NCBI GenBank assembly: GCA_010094045.1
Contig: ML986578.1
Span: 558,001 to 622,000, forward strand
Source: Lojkania enalia
Lineage: Eukaryota; Ascomycota; Dothideomycetes; Pleosporales
Reading direction: 5' to 3'
Length of the DNA: 64,000 nt
In this document: positions 12,018 to 24,600 of the stretch, piece by piece
How the letters are laid out: each line of letters begins with the position of its first letter
Numbering within the stretch: position 1 is the stretch's first letter
Program-made: the position numbers and the translations under genes
Notes under the pieces: generated by a model
What the model was told of the DNA's origin: nothing
The model's database searches: none
The model's input: only the letters and a program-made list of their open reading frames with translations

Positions 12018-12049
12018 GCTGCTTGGCCTGCTGCTTGGCCTGCTGCTTT
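12018..12049. repeat. Short tandem repeat, 12-base unit, 2.7 copies
   Basis: The unit GCTGCTTGGCCT occurs twice in perfect tandem and is followed by a partial third copy. It lies in a non-coding GC-rich region. Confidence 0.8.
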
Positions 12050-13354
12050 GACGTGTTGGACCGGGCGAGTCGCAGGCCAATTCCCTGGATATTGATCCAG
12101 CGCCCACCGAAATGGCGCATTCGCGGCAATGCTCGATATGCCGTCATCTAGAACAATGCAGATGGAAGTATGGAAGGCGTACCTGGCCCGAATGCTCGAC
12201 CCAAAGAGGGCCGGGCGGCTGCCAAACACTGTTGCTTGCATAGCTCTACAGGCCTATTGTCCTTGGCGCCTCTACACTATCTGATCCTTCGAGACATGGC
12301 TAGGAGTGGAGGTATGATAGCGCCGGAAACGCGCTCCTTGTTGCCGTGCAACTGTCGCGTCTGTTGCGCCGTCCGGGGCCTCAGATGGCAGAAGCGGGCG
12401 ATGGCGCAGTCCGTACCATGGCATAGGGCTATTGGCGCAGCCCGAGGAGCTCGAGTGACTCTGCGCCTCTGAACAGGCAACTGGCGTGCATGGCGACTAT
12501 CGACATCCAACCGTCCAACCGTTGTAGTGTGATGGAGAGAGACAGACGCGGACGGGACTTTCGGGACGCTACCCCGCATTGGACACGGAGAGACGAGAGC
12601 CGGCGAGGTTAGCCATCGGCGGCATAGACGGGCAGACTGTGCCTCGCCCCTCTCCCCGCCAATTAGCTCTACGCCGCATGCAGACCGAGTTGCCATTCCT
12701 CTGCGACAGTCGGACGCTGCCCCCGCAATTCGCTCTTCGCGGGGCCCTTCCACCCTTCCAGAAGACTCGTGATGGCGCGCCGTTGGCGCTTGAAAAGCCT
12801 CATCTTGGCCCCAGGAACTGCTCCCCCAGCGGCGCGCCAGGAGGCCCGGCCCGTGACTCCTGCCGTACATGTGCTGAACGGAGGTTTTTGAGGTCAACAA
12901 CGCCGTCTCTGAAGACAGACCCAAGCGCAAAAGCCGCGGATCCCTTATTTTGTTCGTGCCTTGGATGTCAGCGTGAGTGCTGTGCCGCTGTAGAGTTACA
13001 TTATTGGGATGTCTTTGATAGATGATGGAGCTGCTGGCGCGGGCATTTTATCCAAATGGCCACGGACGGCCAGCTTGCGCCCATCTGACGCGCCTCATTC
13101 AGATTGGCATGGGAGATCCGTCTTGGGGACGCCGCGTGATGGTGCTAGCTTTGCCATGCTGCCCTGGGCCCCCAACTCTAACCCCATTTCCCCCAATCGT
13201 TCGCGAGGTCCGGCTTTGGCGAGCCTGAGTTCCCCGGCTCCTTGCGCTGACACGGAGCCTCGACCCTTGAGCCGGCAAGGATACGATCCCTGTTCGCCTG
13301 CGGGTCAGTCGGGGATATAGATTTCAGTCCATCAGAATTGGGTCGTAACTGCAC

Positions 13355-13364
13355 GATATAATAA
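13355..13364 (+). promoter_or_regulatory. TATA-like element upstream of the sugar transporter
   Basis: GATATAATAA lies about 125 bases before the start codon, in an otherwise GC-rich region. It is a plausible core promoter element by composition and spacing only. Confidence 0.3.
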
Positions 13365-13487
13365 CATGGACGCATCCCCAGAGCTGGGACTGCAGAGGCT
13401 CGAGCTCGACCCTGAGCTTCCCATCCCGAATCCTCTTGGATCTTCACTCCAGCCCTATCAATCCTTCTTCATTGTTGCGCCGTCAAC

Positions 13488-15008
13488 ATGTCTACAGCAG
13501 GAGAGAAGACGGTCGCTGGCGTCTCCCATGCCGAACGACGAGGGAGCGCCACTGAGATCCGGCAAGTGCAGAATGTCGCTTTGGCTGATGCTACAGCTAA
13601 GCAAGGCGTGTCGCCATGGACGCCCGCTATGTTCAAAGTCAGCATCGCAAAGTCACTTTCCCATTCACCAGCTCACAGATGCTAGCTTTACCTCTGCTTA
13701 CTGGTTGCCACTCTAAATTCCTGCATCAACGGTTATGACGGCTCCTTGATGGGTGCGATCAACAGCTATCCGCAATATCGCGAATACTTCGGCTTCGATA
13801 TCAACGAGGGAACGCCGGGAACCGGCATTGTCTACGCCATTTACACCATCGGCAACTTGGTCGGCTCGTTCGTTGCTGGTCCCGCGACCGATTTCAGGGG
13901 GAGGAAATGGGGCATGTTCACCGGCTGTCTGATCATTGTTCTCGGTACCTGTGTGCAGGCGACATGCACGAACCTCGGTGGATTCATGGGCGGACGATTC
14001 GTGCTTGGATTCGGCGTCGCCATCACCTCAACTGCCGGACCAGCCTATGCATCAGAGATGGCCCACCCAGCTTATCGAGGCGTGTTGACCGGCATCTTTA
14101 ACACTTTCTGGTTCGTTGGCGGTATCCCAGGAACCTTCGTTCCCTTTGGAACCTCGACTATTCCCGGTACCAAATCGTGGAGAATCCCCGTCTGGCTTCA
14201 GATGGTCTTCGCCGGAGTCGTTCTCTTTTGCTCGCCCTTCCTGCCCGAGACGCCGCGTTGGCTGATTGCCAATGACCGTCACGAGGAGGCGCTCGACACC
14301 ATGGCCAAATACCACGGTGAAGGCAGCCGCGATTCGCCCATCGTCCAGCTTGAGTACAAGGAGATGGTGGAAGACATCTCCGTCACCGGTTCTGACAAGC
14401 GCTGGTGGGACTATCGCGAGTTGTTCAACTCCCGTGAGGCTCTCTACCGAACCATGCTCGTGACCTCCATGGCTTTCTTCGGCCAGTGGTCCGGCAACGG
14501 TCCCGTATCCTACTACTACCCAACCATGATGCAGGGCGCTGGAATCACTAGCAACCATACCCGCTTACTCTACAACGGCATGCAGAACGTGGTCAGTTTC
14601 GCCGGCGCCGTCTTCGGCGCCCTGTATACCGACAAATGGGGTCGCCGACCCCAACTCCTCGTCTCGACGGGCATCTGCGTCGGCATCTTTGCCATCGTCT
14701 GCGCGCTCGTTGCCACGAACCTGAAAAAGCAAGAGGACGGCAGGCTCCTCACCGACGAAAACGGCACGCCGCTCATCAAGAGCGCTAGCCAGGCCAAGGG
14801 CGTCATCGCCATGATCTTCATCTTCGGTTTCGTCTTCTCCGCCGGCTACACCCCGTTACAGCAGCTGTACCCCGTAGAGTGCCTGCGCTACGAGTCCCGT
14901 GCCAAGGGGATGGCGTTTTACAATTTCTGGGTCAACATTGCTGGATTCTATAATACGTTTGTCACGGGCATTGCGTTCTCGGGAGCGGGCTGGAAGGTAA
15001 GAACACGT

Positions 15009-15042
<34 letters not shown>

Positions 15043-15402
15043 TCCAAACTTACTCTGCTCTACCATAATATCCCCACTATACCCTATCCTCCCCCCCCCC
15101 CCCCCCCTCTCCAAACTTACTCTGCTCTACCATAATATCCCCACTATACCCTATCCTAATCCAGATTAACTAACATGTTTTTTTTTTTTTTGTAGTACTA
15201 CTTCCTCTTCATCTTCTGGGACATGTTCGAGTTCGCCTTCATCTATTTCCTCTACGTCGAGACGCGCCGCCGGACGCTCGAGGAGCTGTCCGAGATCTTT
15301 AAGTCCCGCCGCCCCGTCAAGGCGTCGCTAACTAAGACGCAAATCGTCATGCATGGCAGCCAGGGCGTTACCGAGGTGCTGGATAAGGAGGTCCAGCCCT
15401 AA
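13488..15402 (+). CDS. MFS sugar transporter (lactose-permease/hexose-transporter-like), three exons
   Basis: Exons 13488-13637, 13686-14996 and 15196-15402 join in frame to 555 residues; the introns are 48 and 199 bases. Sugar-porter signatures are clear: GYDGSLMG in TM1, DFRGRKWG between TM2 and TM3, PETPRWL after TM6, DKWGRRPQ between TM8 and TM9, and VETRRRTLEEL after TM12, a variant of the PETKGRTLEE box. Twelve membrane helices are expected, with cytosolic ends. It should carry a mono- or disaccharide by proton symport at the plasma membrane. The start ATG gives the hydrophilic N-terminal tail of about 50 residues that is usual before TM1. The last intron is unusually long because it contains a C-tract and a 50-base unit, both duplicated. 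The substrate cannot be fixed; fungal members range from glucose to lactose and cellodextrin. Confidence 0.95.
15010..15157. repeat. Duplicated C-tract plus 50-base unit inside an intron
   Basis: A tract of about 31 C (15010-15040) is followed by a 50-base unit (15041-15090). A second tract of about 17 C (15091-15107) is followed by an identical 50-base unit (15108-15157). The two 50-base units match base for base. The array lies wholly inside the last intron (14997-15195) of the sugar transporter and leaves both splice borders intact. The C-tract lengths may be affected by sequencing. Confidence 0.93.
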
Positions 15403-16731
15403 GTCTCTTCTTTTCGGGCATTCGAGTATATACATATACATATTTTTTTTTTTGTGTGAGGGTGATGTGGGAGTTTCTAATACATACCCTCATTTGCGGT
15501 AATCTCTATTCCATGTGTGTTCGCTTTGCATGGCGGCAGGCTGGTCTTTTGGTTGAATGAATGAGCATAACGAAAAAAAATACAACTTGAGCAGGGGGCA
15601 TGGGAAGGCATAGCATTGCAGCGCACAGTTTAATAAGCATAGCATCCTAGATACCACCTTAATAAACACCTACCTACCTACCACGTAATCCCGCCTCCAG
15701 ATATCTAGTATTCCCGTCGTGTACGTTGTATTCGGAATCACTAGACGTCCCGGCCAAAAACAATTCCTCCACATTCCCCGCCTCATATTCCTCCTTGCTT
15801 CAACACCTGATTCCACCCCTCTGAATCCATCTTAATATCCAACCATTCCGTTGCCGTTCCTAGATTAGCATTGCGCAGGGACTAGCTGAGCTGAGCGGCT
15901 GAAAAGCGCCCCCCATAGCTGTGGGTACGGATTTGTGCTACGCCAAGCTGATGTCGTATATATAGCTGACACGCATTGCGCATTGTGCTAATAATTAATG
16001 GAGATTGTGGGTATTGGGTTGGTTTGGATTGGACCGTTAGTATTTCACGACCGTAGTACCTTCTCACTTGCAGAGCGCATTGAGAGAGCATGGAATAGCA
16101 TGTAGCGGGCTGAGGCTCGCATCTGCTAAGGGGAAGGTGGCGCACTGATGATATACATTCCCGTCCATCCATCCACACCACGGCTTTACACACGCCTCGT
16201 TAAAGTCAAACACGTATGCAGCAAATTCATATTAATCTCATCCCTATCATCTCTCATAAAAATTATCCATCACATTATACCGCATCGCTCATAATCTCAT
16301 CCTTTCATCCATCGCAACAGGGGTATTGCCTTTAAAAAAAAAAAAAAAAAAAAAAACCCTTCAAACCAGTACTCTCTCTACTCTTCTCCCGTCCGCTCCC
16401 GTCGGTCCATTACGTCAAGTTCCGAGTAAACAATGATGTTTTTCTAGGCTTGCGCCCGGAATCCTGTATATATCTTTGTTGATGATCATATGATGCACCG
16501 CCCTCGCTATGCAAAAGCGCCGAAATGAGAGTAATGAGCTTTAAAAAAACAAGGGAAAGGATATGAAACGCTCAAACGCAGCAAAAAGAAAAAAGAAAAA
16601 TTGCCAAACCGTAAATGTAAAACGAAAAAAAGACGGATTAAATAAGTTGTATGCGGTGTAGAAAGATAGCCTCCAGGACTTGAGGAGCGCAGCTCGTGAG
16701 AAGATAAAGCTCATGCTAGAGTTAAGTGTTT
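15403..16731. other. Convergent intergenic region
   Basis: This 1.3 kb gap lies between the 3' ends of the sugar transporter and the methyltransferase-like gene. It is AT-rich, with TA-rich stretches near 15430, a TACC repeat near 15670 and an A-tract of about 23 bases near 16334. These are normal for terminator and 3' UTR regions. No gene is recognised. Confidence 0.5.
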
Positions 16732-19700
16732 TTAGACGCTGACGGTGCGTCGAACGCCAACTTCCGGCTTCTGCGCGTAGCCGATCAAGAGTCGGAAACT
16801 TGTTCCTCGCTTCTCACACTCTTTAATCAGGCTCTCGTCTCGCCAAATACTACTCTCGAGCAGATTACCCGCGGTAGCCGCATTAGGCTCGCCGGCTTCG
16901 GGAAGAACGAGAGACTCGTAGCAGCGGGAATACCACCATCTACCAACTCGAGCTACCATATCGGTGATACCATCATCGGTAGAATCGTTGTTGCTCTGGT
17001 TGTTAAGGAGATCCGAGAAGGAGACTTCGGGTTTTGGTTGTTTCGCAGCCTGACGAGTGACATTAGTTTTGCTGGCGGTGCTGGTCGTGCTGCCTTTCCT
17101 CTTCTTTCCTTCAGGTACGTCGGCGTCGTCCGGACTAGGTAGTTTACCAGCAACGGGTACGCCCACGAAGCAGCGATTGCATTCAGTGAACCCTTTCCTT
17201 CCAATAAAGCCCATAATCTCGTCGCTAATATTGCGAAGTGAAATGTGCTCGTCCGCCACCTGCATCTTGACTTTCAAGCCGCGGACCGCACGGCGCGCAC
17301 GGTTTCCCATATTGACAAGATCAAGATCCATAACGCTGAGTTCCAAGTAACCCCCAGGCCGTAGGACACGTTTACATTCGGAAACAATGGTACGGTGTAC
17401 TAAAGATGGAAGAGCAGGCGGAAAACGAAGGACAACGCAGGCAAAGAACCCGCGTGGGAATGGAAACGAAGCCGCAAGGGAAGAGTGCGAGATGTGACGA
17501 TGATTTCGTAGGGTTGACCAAGGCTCAGCTCCGTTGTTGTCTGCCGAGGCTACCAATGACGATGGCCCAGGTCCAAGATTATAGACGGTGGCTTCTGGAT
17601 AGGTAAGAGCGCAATAGTACGACCAATCTTTTCCAAGGCCATCGATGACAAGAACGCGATCTTCACTCGGGTCTTTGAATTCGAAATGCGCCGGACTGAA
17701 GATGACTCTGCCAAAGCTGAGCCACTTGCTAGTCATTAAAGCCCCAAACCGAAGATTTGCCATGGAGACAAGCCCGTCTGTTTGAGCTTCTGCAATCTCC
17801 ATCAGTCGTGTATCGGGGTATCTGTTCGCGGTGGCACTGTCGCGATCCTTGTCGGACATCGAGGTAAGCGTAGCCTTGGATTGGCGCGCGCTCAAAGTAA
17901 GAGACGCCGGAAGACTAGAACGGGTTGACCCGGGACGAGTACGAGAGCCAGATCCAGTAGACATGCGAGTTGTGGAAGGGAAGCTGAGTCGGCCTGTTAC
18001 AGGATCGATGACACTCAAATTTCTTTCTCCATATTCGTGGATAAACTCAGAGAAGGAAGCCGGGGATGTAGGCGATTGGGCAGAGTGCAAAACCGCGAGG
18101 AGTCGAGAACGGCGAAGATGAAGTGAAGGACGTGTGGCGCCATTTCCTGATGACGACGAGAGGGAAGAAGCACGTGATGCCCTTACTTTTAGTGGAAGCG
18201 GCTCTAGCGAAGGATGCTCTCTAAGAACCTGCATCTTCGACTGGGTCGCTTCGGAGGAGTCCTTCCGAGAACCAATCGGAGAAAGTACTTCATCGATCAA
18301 GTCATTATATTCATTCCATATCTCGTCCTCTGACTGCGGAGCATCCGGGCTTGGAATCACCGCAGTGCCAACTGTCGCGGGAAAGCTCCATATTCCAGAG
18401 CTGCTCGAGTATGAGACCTCGGAGTCCTTTCGTGGTGGGAACTTAAAAAACTCGCTTTGTCGAGTTGACTCCTCAGCGCTAGGGCTAAGAGTTGCAATGG
18501 CTAATCCATGTGAGAGAGCATTCAGCCCCTGGAGAACCGGATATGGTTCAACCGGACCAGCAATTGCTGGCACAGACGTTGCAGAATCAATGGAAGTGCG
18601 AGAAGGAAGATTTGGTCGAGGCTGGTCGGGGACAAATGGACGAGAGAAAGACTGCGACGGTGGTCTATGCTCCTGATTCCGTCTGGAGACAACCTGGGGG
18701 ATGCGACCAACCTGTGGTAGACGACTTGGTCTAGGAGGAGGATTTGAAGGTGGAGGGCCAGGTGGCGGAAGAGCTCTAGGAGCCGGGGCAGGAGCGACAT
18801 TTTCCGCGGGCGAAAGTGGTCTGAAGGGTGATGAACTTGGAGATAGATCGGTGACGGGTGTAAGCTCTGCTTGTGAAAGTGCCGCCCGCTGCCGAGATGA
18901 CTCAATGGTAGCATTGAGAGTCAATTGTTGTTGCGAAAATTGAGGTTGGGGATGAAGAGTGACTTTTGGGGATGTTGGCCGGGCCGGCGGAGCTAGATGT
19001 GAAGATAAGGTGGGCTTCGGGGGCAACAGCATCGACTGCAATCGCTCTTTCTTATCTGCGCCATTGGTTGTAGCGGGTTCTACAGGTGGAGACTGGTCAT
19101 CGTGTGTACTGTCGGCTTCCTGCATAAGCTGTTCAATGTCTTCGAGGTTAATGCCAGATTGGGAGTCCATCAGCGCATAGTGCGCAACAGATCGAGAAGT
19201 ATTCGGTCTAATAGCAGCAGGCGCAGCATTTGCAGCCACCTCGACAACCTGAGCATCGCTACGCGGAGTGGCGTGAGCTCGTTGGAAAAAATTCCATCTC
19301 TTACTTGGTTTTGATGGGGCCTTTTCAGCTCTTTTAGACTTGAGCCATTTGCCTTCTTTTCCTTCCGAGATATAATCATCTTGAGTAGAGTTCTTCTGTC
19401 GTTTCTCGGTGGTACTTCCCGACGATGTTACTTTAGATAGAGGTGCGCCATCCATGATTTTCGAACTGCGAGACGCACGCCTCGTCGCTAAGGAAGGGAG
19501 AAAAGATTTCTTCACGTCATCCTCGCTCTGTGAAGGCCTTCGTGGGCCAAGAGGCATCTTCTTAACGGGCGAGCTGCCACGCGCTAGATCAGACATGGCC
19601 GAGGGGAGCAAAGTCGGCCGGCTGCGTTCCAATGCTGTTCGCGAAGAATTGCTTTCGGTTTTTGTTAGACTCTCATCTTGGGGTCGGGTAAGATCTAAGG

Positions 19701-21639
19701 TGCTGGTCGAGTGCATAGGCTCCGGGCTCCTAGATAGTTCTGTGCTGCTTCCGGTTCCACGAATGATCACCGGCGTAAGCCTCTCGAGAAGGAAATCGTC
19801 CATGTCGGCACTTGTGGTACTTGTCATGCTGCTCTTACGGCTAGACGGGGTTCGGTTCAAGCTCTCCGACGTGGTACCTGCGCTTGCAGATCGCCCTATG
19901 CTACCCTGACTGGCTGTGCTTCCACTACGTCCCCTCACCGCGTACTTTCCATATCCCTCGTGACCAGTTCCCGCAGTAGGGCCTCGGCGGTGTTTCTTTT
20001 CAGGCTTTGAGGCTGATAGTAGCGGTTCGGTTTTCGTACGCCGAGTGAAAAATCCGAACCTAGAAGTCTTGCTAGGACTTGGCACAGGAGCGGGAGAAGG
20101 GTGCGTCTTGGAACGTTTCTTTTCGACGTCACTCAGGATCTCAGGAGTGGGTCCTCGGGCCGGAAGTCGAGATGAAGGGGTGACCCCTGATGCTAAGCTA
20201 GGGTTCGGGGAGGGGTTTCGCGAAGATGGTTTCGAAGGTATTCCGAACCTTGTCTTTCCACTAATCGTTATACCTGTATGAGATTCTGTTGAAGTCGTTC
20301 GCCTATGTGATGACGGAAATTTAGTCATATTACTCTGAATGATGGGAGAAGGGCCGCGAAGCCCAGCGATATCAGACGTGCCCTCCCGACTAGGCCTAGC
20401 CGGCCTGCGACTTTCCTTGGATGGTTTTACAGGTGGATCTGCAAGATGAGCCAACTCCGGAGGTGCCTGGACCTTACGGCTTCGGGTCCCATTCTGAGAT
20501 GGTTGATGGGCATTATTATCGCCTTGGTGTGCAGCATTATCTATCTGAGAGGAAGGTAATGCTGAAAACGTTGGCATCATCTGCGCTGGCGGAGTTGGGG
20601 GAGGCACAGGTAACCGGACCGGCGAATGTTTCTCTTTTATCTTTCCGTTCTCTGGTAGAATAGTAGATGCTGACGAAGACGACGTTGAAGACTCCCGAAC
20701 CGATGACAGCGCCTGCTGTTGCCGAAAGCTCGCCTCATCTGGTGTTCTAAGCCTCGTTACAGGTGGTCTGCTCTGTAGCGGACTAGCTTGCCTCACCCGG
20801 GAAGAGGTTTTAGTCGAAAGGGCAACGCCTGGAGAGTATGATGACATAGATGTTGGAGTGGAAGATACGCTGAATGGGCCAGGAGATTCTGAATACCGTG
20901 TTGAGGGAGTAGTTGATTGGGCGTATTGTGGCACTGGAAGTGGCAATATTTCTGTGGGGCCCACGTCGTAGGCTTCATAATTATGAACCGGTGCATCAAT
21001 CTCAGCCCCAGCGCGGGTAAGGATAGTAGACGATGGTGGTAAAGATATGCCCAGTACTGTCTCGGTGAATGGATCCTTATAACCCTCAGTAATGGCCTTC
21101 ACGGGCTGCGCTTCCTCTTGAGATGACATTGAGCCTTCCCTTGCTTGAATGTCCTGCCTACCACTCGCGACCCCGATGCTGGATGGCTTCCTTCTAAGAA
21201 TATTAGATTGCGGGCTATCAATGGTTGAAGTGGAAGACCCCGATACGAGTGAAGGAGTGCGAGTGCTCCCGAGGGCTTCGGGTTTGGGTAGACGAGATGA
21301 TGGAACCTAAAATGCTGTCTTAGATTTTGCCGTTTCTGGGGGTAAGTGGTATATAGTTACAGTGGGAGTTGTGCTTCCTTGTCGTATCTTAATGTTTACC
21401 GAGGACTTGGAAGGCACTCGCTGACTAGTAACAAGTCTACTCGGAGGCGTCTGCTCATCTTTTGTACGTAGCCTCTTCTTCTGTAGCTTCGAATGACCTG
21501 GAGGAGGCAATTGCGAGGTGATAGCGGCCGTCGGGGTCACAGACCTATGTGGTAATCGGGTGCCGGGAGTGCGTTGGTTGTACGGCGTCTGCTCCTCCGT
21601 CCTCCTTGGAGGGTCGAGTTGTGACTTATAGGAAGCCAT
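16732..21639 (-). CDS. Large protein with disordered N-terminal region and C-terminal methyltransferase-like domain
   Basis: Exon 1 (21639-21361) and exon 2 (21306-16732) join across a 54-base intron to 1617 residues. The intron is supported because the second exon is open exactly up to an in-frame TAG that is part of its acceptor site. Roughly residues 1-1240 are rich in Ser, Pro, Thr and Arg, with basic clusters and no clear fold; they look disordered and phosphorylatable. From about 1250 the sequence becomes globular: VLVIDGLGKDW resembles methyltransferase motif I, YPEATVYNLG follows, and ECKRVLRPGGYLELSVMDLDL matches the strand-4/5 region of class I SAM methyltransferases. The glycine-rich loop departs from the common D-x-G-x-G-x-G, so activity is uncertain. 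Similar long fungal proteins exist with no defined substrate. An earlier Met at 21696 is also in frame. Confidence 0.85.
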
Positions 21640-24600
21640 CTCGGATATATAAATCGTGCAACCCGGTTGGACACCAAACGGGGCTGACAAGGGCATGTAC
21701 TACGGGGGTATGTGTGCGCTGAGTAACTCATGAAGAAGACATTTGGCACAAACTTTCAAAGGTCAGTCAGCACAAGAGTCGCCAGACGCTACCAATGCCA
21801 GAATAATCGTACTTTTTGGTGCCGTCAGCAATGTTCAGCTCGGGAAGTGTCCGTCAGATGTCTAGAGTGGTGGGGTGACGGCGCGGGAGACCAAGATATC
21901 CAGAGCCTGGGGGTGGCAAAACTGTTTTAAATCAGGTACATGGGAAAGCAGACAGTCGGTATAAAGCGTCCACAGAAAAGATACGCAATCCAAATGCTCC
22001 TTGGTAGGAAATCGGTGCAGACGGTGAAATGCGACTTGCACGTTGCGCCACCACCGGGCGGGCCGAGAAGCGAATGGTCGCGCTGGCAAAAGTGTGGCTG
22101 AGTCCCGAGCTCCACGCGGGTCAATGCATCCAAACGGGAATGGGACGAATGCAGACGGTGAGGGACGCGGAACAATTGGAAATGCCCAGCGCTGGATGGG
22201 ATCGCGACTTTCTAACAGCCCAGCGTACGCGTCCAAGGCTCTCTTAAGGGTCCTTCGCGCGAGGCGTGGGGCAGGGCCTGGGAGTCGCCGCAGTGGGGTA
22301 TAGTCCGCAGCTTTCCGTTCTTAGCAAGGAGAAGGAGTCCAGAGGCTCCTCCGAGGGAGTCCTGGGATCGCGGAGCAGGGACAGGGCGAGTCGTTTAGCA
22401 GCTGTTGGACGAGGGCGACCGTGCTTGCTCTGGGGGTGAGACGGTGGAGTAGGATCCATATGTATGTATGTAAGTATGTATAAGGACTCGCCGACACCAA
22501 CAAAACGACGCGCACTCTGCCTCGACCCAGCTCCGTCCATTTTGGCAGGAGCTGGGCTGACCTGAGCCTGACCCGGCCGGCGCATGGCCGCCGTGTAGAC
22601 GGCGCTTGCGCCTGGAAGGGCGGATAGAGGCTTGAGGAGGGGAGAGGGCAGAAACGGCCACCAGGAGGGCGAGGACCAGTCGAGTGCTTGGGACGTGGTG
22701 GAGGGAGGCGATTCGCAAACAGCCCATGCACGATTTGCGGGACGTGCTGGGGCGGGATGCTCTAGGACATGACCAAGCGACGGCTGGTCGACGGTTGGCT
22801 CCCTCGGCCTCGCTAGCCGTGTCTTGCCCACTAGAGTTTATGCCGTTTTTGACGACTAGGCACATGTGCAAAAAGGCCCTGGAGTCCCCACGCTTGTGGA
22901 TGTAGAGTACTTAGGGCTGTCTCACTCGACAGCTGAAGCTTCGAAATGGACGGGGTACCACCACGCAGTGGACGCAATCTGAGCACTGTCGGCCATCTCT
23001 AGCAGCCACAAGTACTGGGCTCAGCTATAGAGGGTGGTGACGGGGTCTCGAAGCGAGCGATCTCCAGACATGATCAAGAGTCATCTGGTTGACCGTGTCT
23101 GAGAAGCTCGTCCGATGGGCACCATCATAGGTCAAACGCAGCTCTCCCGAAGCGGCAGCAGAGCAATGGCAGAAGGGCCTTTGCCGGCTGAGCCAGAGTC
23201 TCCGCGACGCTGAATTGACTAGGCAAGCAGGCCTTGCAGCGGGAATAGCGCCCAATCGCGCTCAGGCTGAGTAGTCATTTGCTTTTGATGCGCGTTTTCC
23301 GCTCCTCCCGTCGAAATGCCTCGCATTGCCTCGGGTTTGTCGTCTGCCCTGCTCGTGACCATTATTATCTTGCTGCCGTCGAAGGATTGACGACTTTGGG
23401 CTTCCAGGTGCCACAATTGTCCAGCCGGCCTGTCCGTTCCAAGAAAGCTGAAGGTGGCTAAGTGCATTGAGTTAGCAGGACTAAGTGCGCCGCAAATTGA
23501 GGCTGAGTCCGATCGGCTCTCGCCACACTGCCAGCGCATCACCGGAACTATCGCCATCACCGAATTCATGAATGATTAGAATCGAATTCGACGAGAATCG
23601 CGAAGGCAGCAGCCGAAACGTCGGTGCTGATGATGGCGAGGGAAACCCGTCCTGTCTGCTCAACAAACTTCACGCCGTCTCACGGGGGGAAGGAAGGCAT
23701 CCTCACAGTCCCACCCGGCATCCAGGTCGCACTCAAGCCACCAGAATCCCCGCTGACCCAACCTTCGCACAACCATTCGTTGTCCAAAGTGTGCTATCGC
23801 TGGCCCTGGCCGCATAGCTTTTCGGTCACGTTACCTGCTTATACCGGAAACAGCATACGGAAATGTGCCTTACCTCCAATAAGCGCTCGAAAACGCACTT
23901 CTATACGATTACTCGTCGCCGCACAATGCAGGGGGCACGTTTGGAATTCTCCCTCCCGCAAGCCTCTTACTGTGAGACATCCCTCCTGGCAAAAAGTCGC
24001 AATCTGGGGTAGCTTCGGGATTCACAAGAGCCAGCCGATGCTACCACCACAGGATGAATGACGAACGGCCGATTACGAGTTTCCCCGCTCTATGCAACTT
24101 GTGACAGACATGCGTTAGGTGCTCCATTTCGTTCCCAACAAATTCATTTGCTACTTGATTTGACCATTAATCAATCTTTGTGGATCTGCGGGTGTAGTAG
24201 GCCGTGGTCATATCTCGAAGCGCTTATTGGGTTTCATACAGTCAACCTAATTTCTAACACTCATGTGGAGATCTCGTATGTTCGGTGCTAAGTGTTGATT
24301 CCCCCGCAGGCATTACCCTGTTCCCTTGACGGCATATGCGGAAGAGTGGTAGGATGGTTGACAGGCGGCACGGCGCGGGGTGGGCCATTTTGACTGCGAA
24401 TCAAAAGCCGAGAGTACCTTCATGAGCGGGTACCACTATGGAGCTCTCGGCGTGCTTTAGTCGATAGTAACACGAAACATGTTAATGACAGAATAGACCG
24501 AGCACTGTGGTCAAGTTATGGTGTGTGTGATGGATATCTTGTCTATGGCAGTTTTGTATCATTTCTGGAGGTGCTTCAGTTGATCAGTTGAAATTTGACA

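Larger units (their letters stand above)
10039..13487. other. Gene-poor region, 3.4 kb
   Basis: No gene is recognised. Overlapping open frames at 11.8-13.4 kb occur on both strands in a GC-rich part and look like by-products of composition. A 10-base direct duplication occurs at 10697-10716 and a 12-base repeat at 12018-12049. The last 150 bases hold the upstream region of the sugar transporter. Confidence 0.45.

Noticed and set aside
18134..18676. Plus-strand frame of about 180 codons opposite the methyltransferase-like gene
   Set aside because: Lies wholly antisense to a well-supported coding exon and follows from its biased codon use.
22244..22871. Overlapping minus-strand frames of 130-195 codons
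   Set aside because: Three overlapping frames are open in the same GC-rich interval, each Pro/Ser/Arg-rich, with no motif or splice chain.
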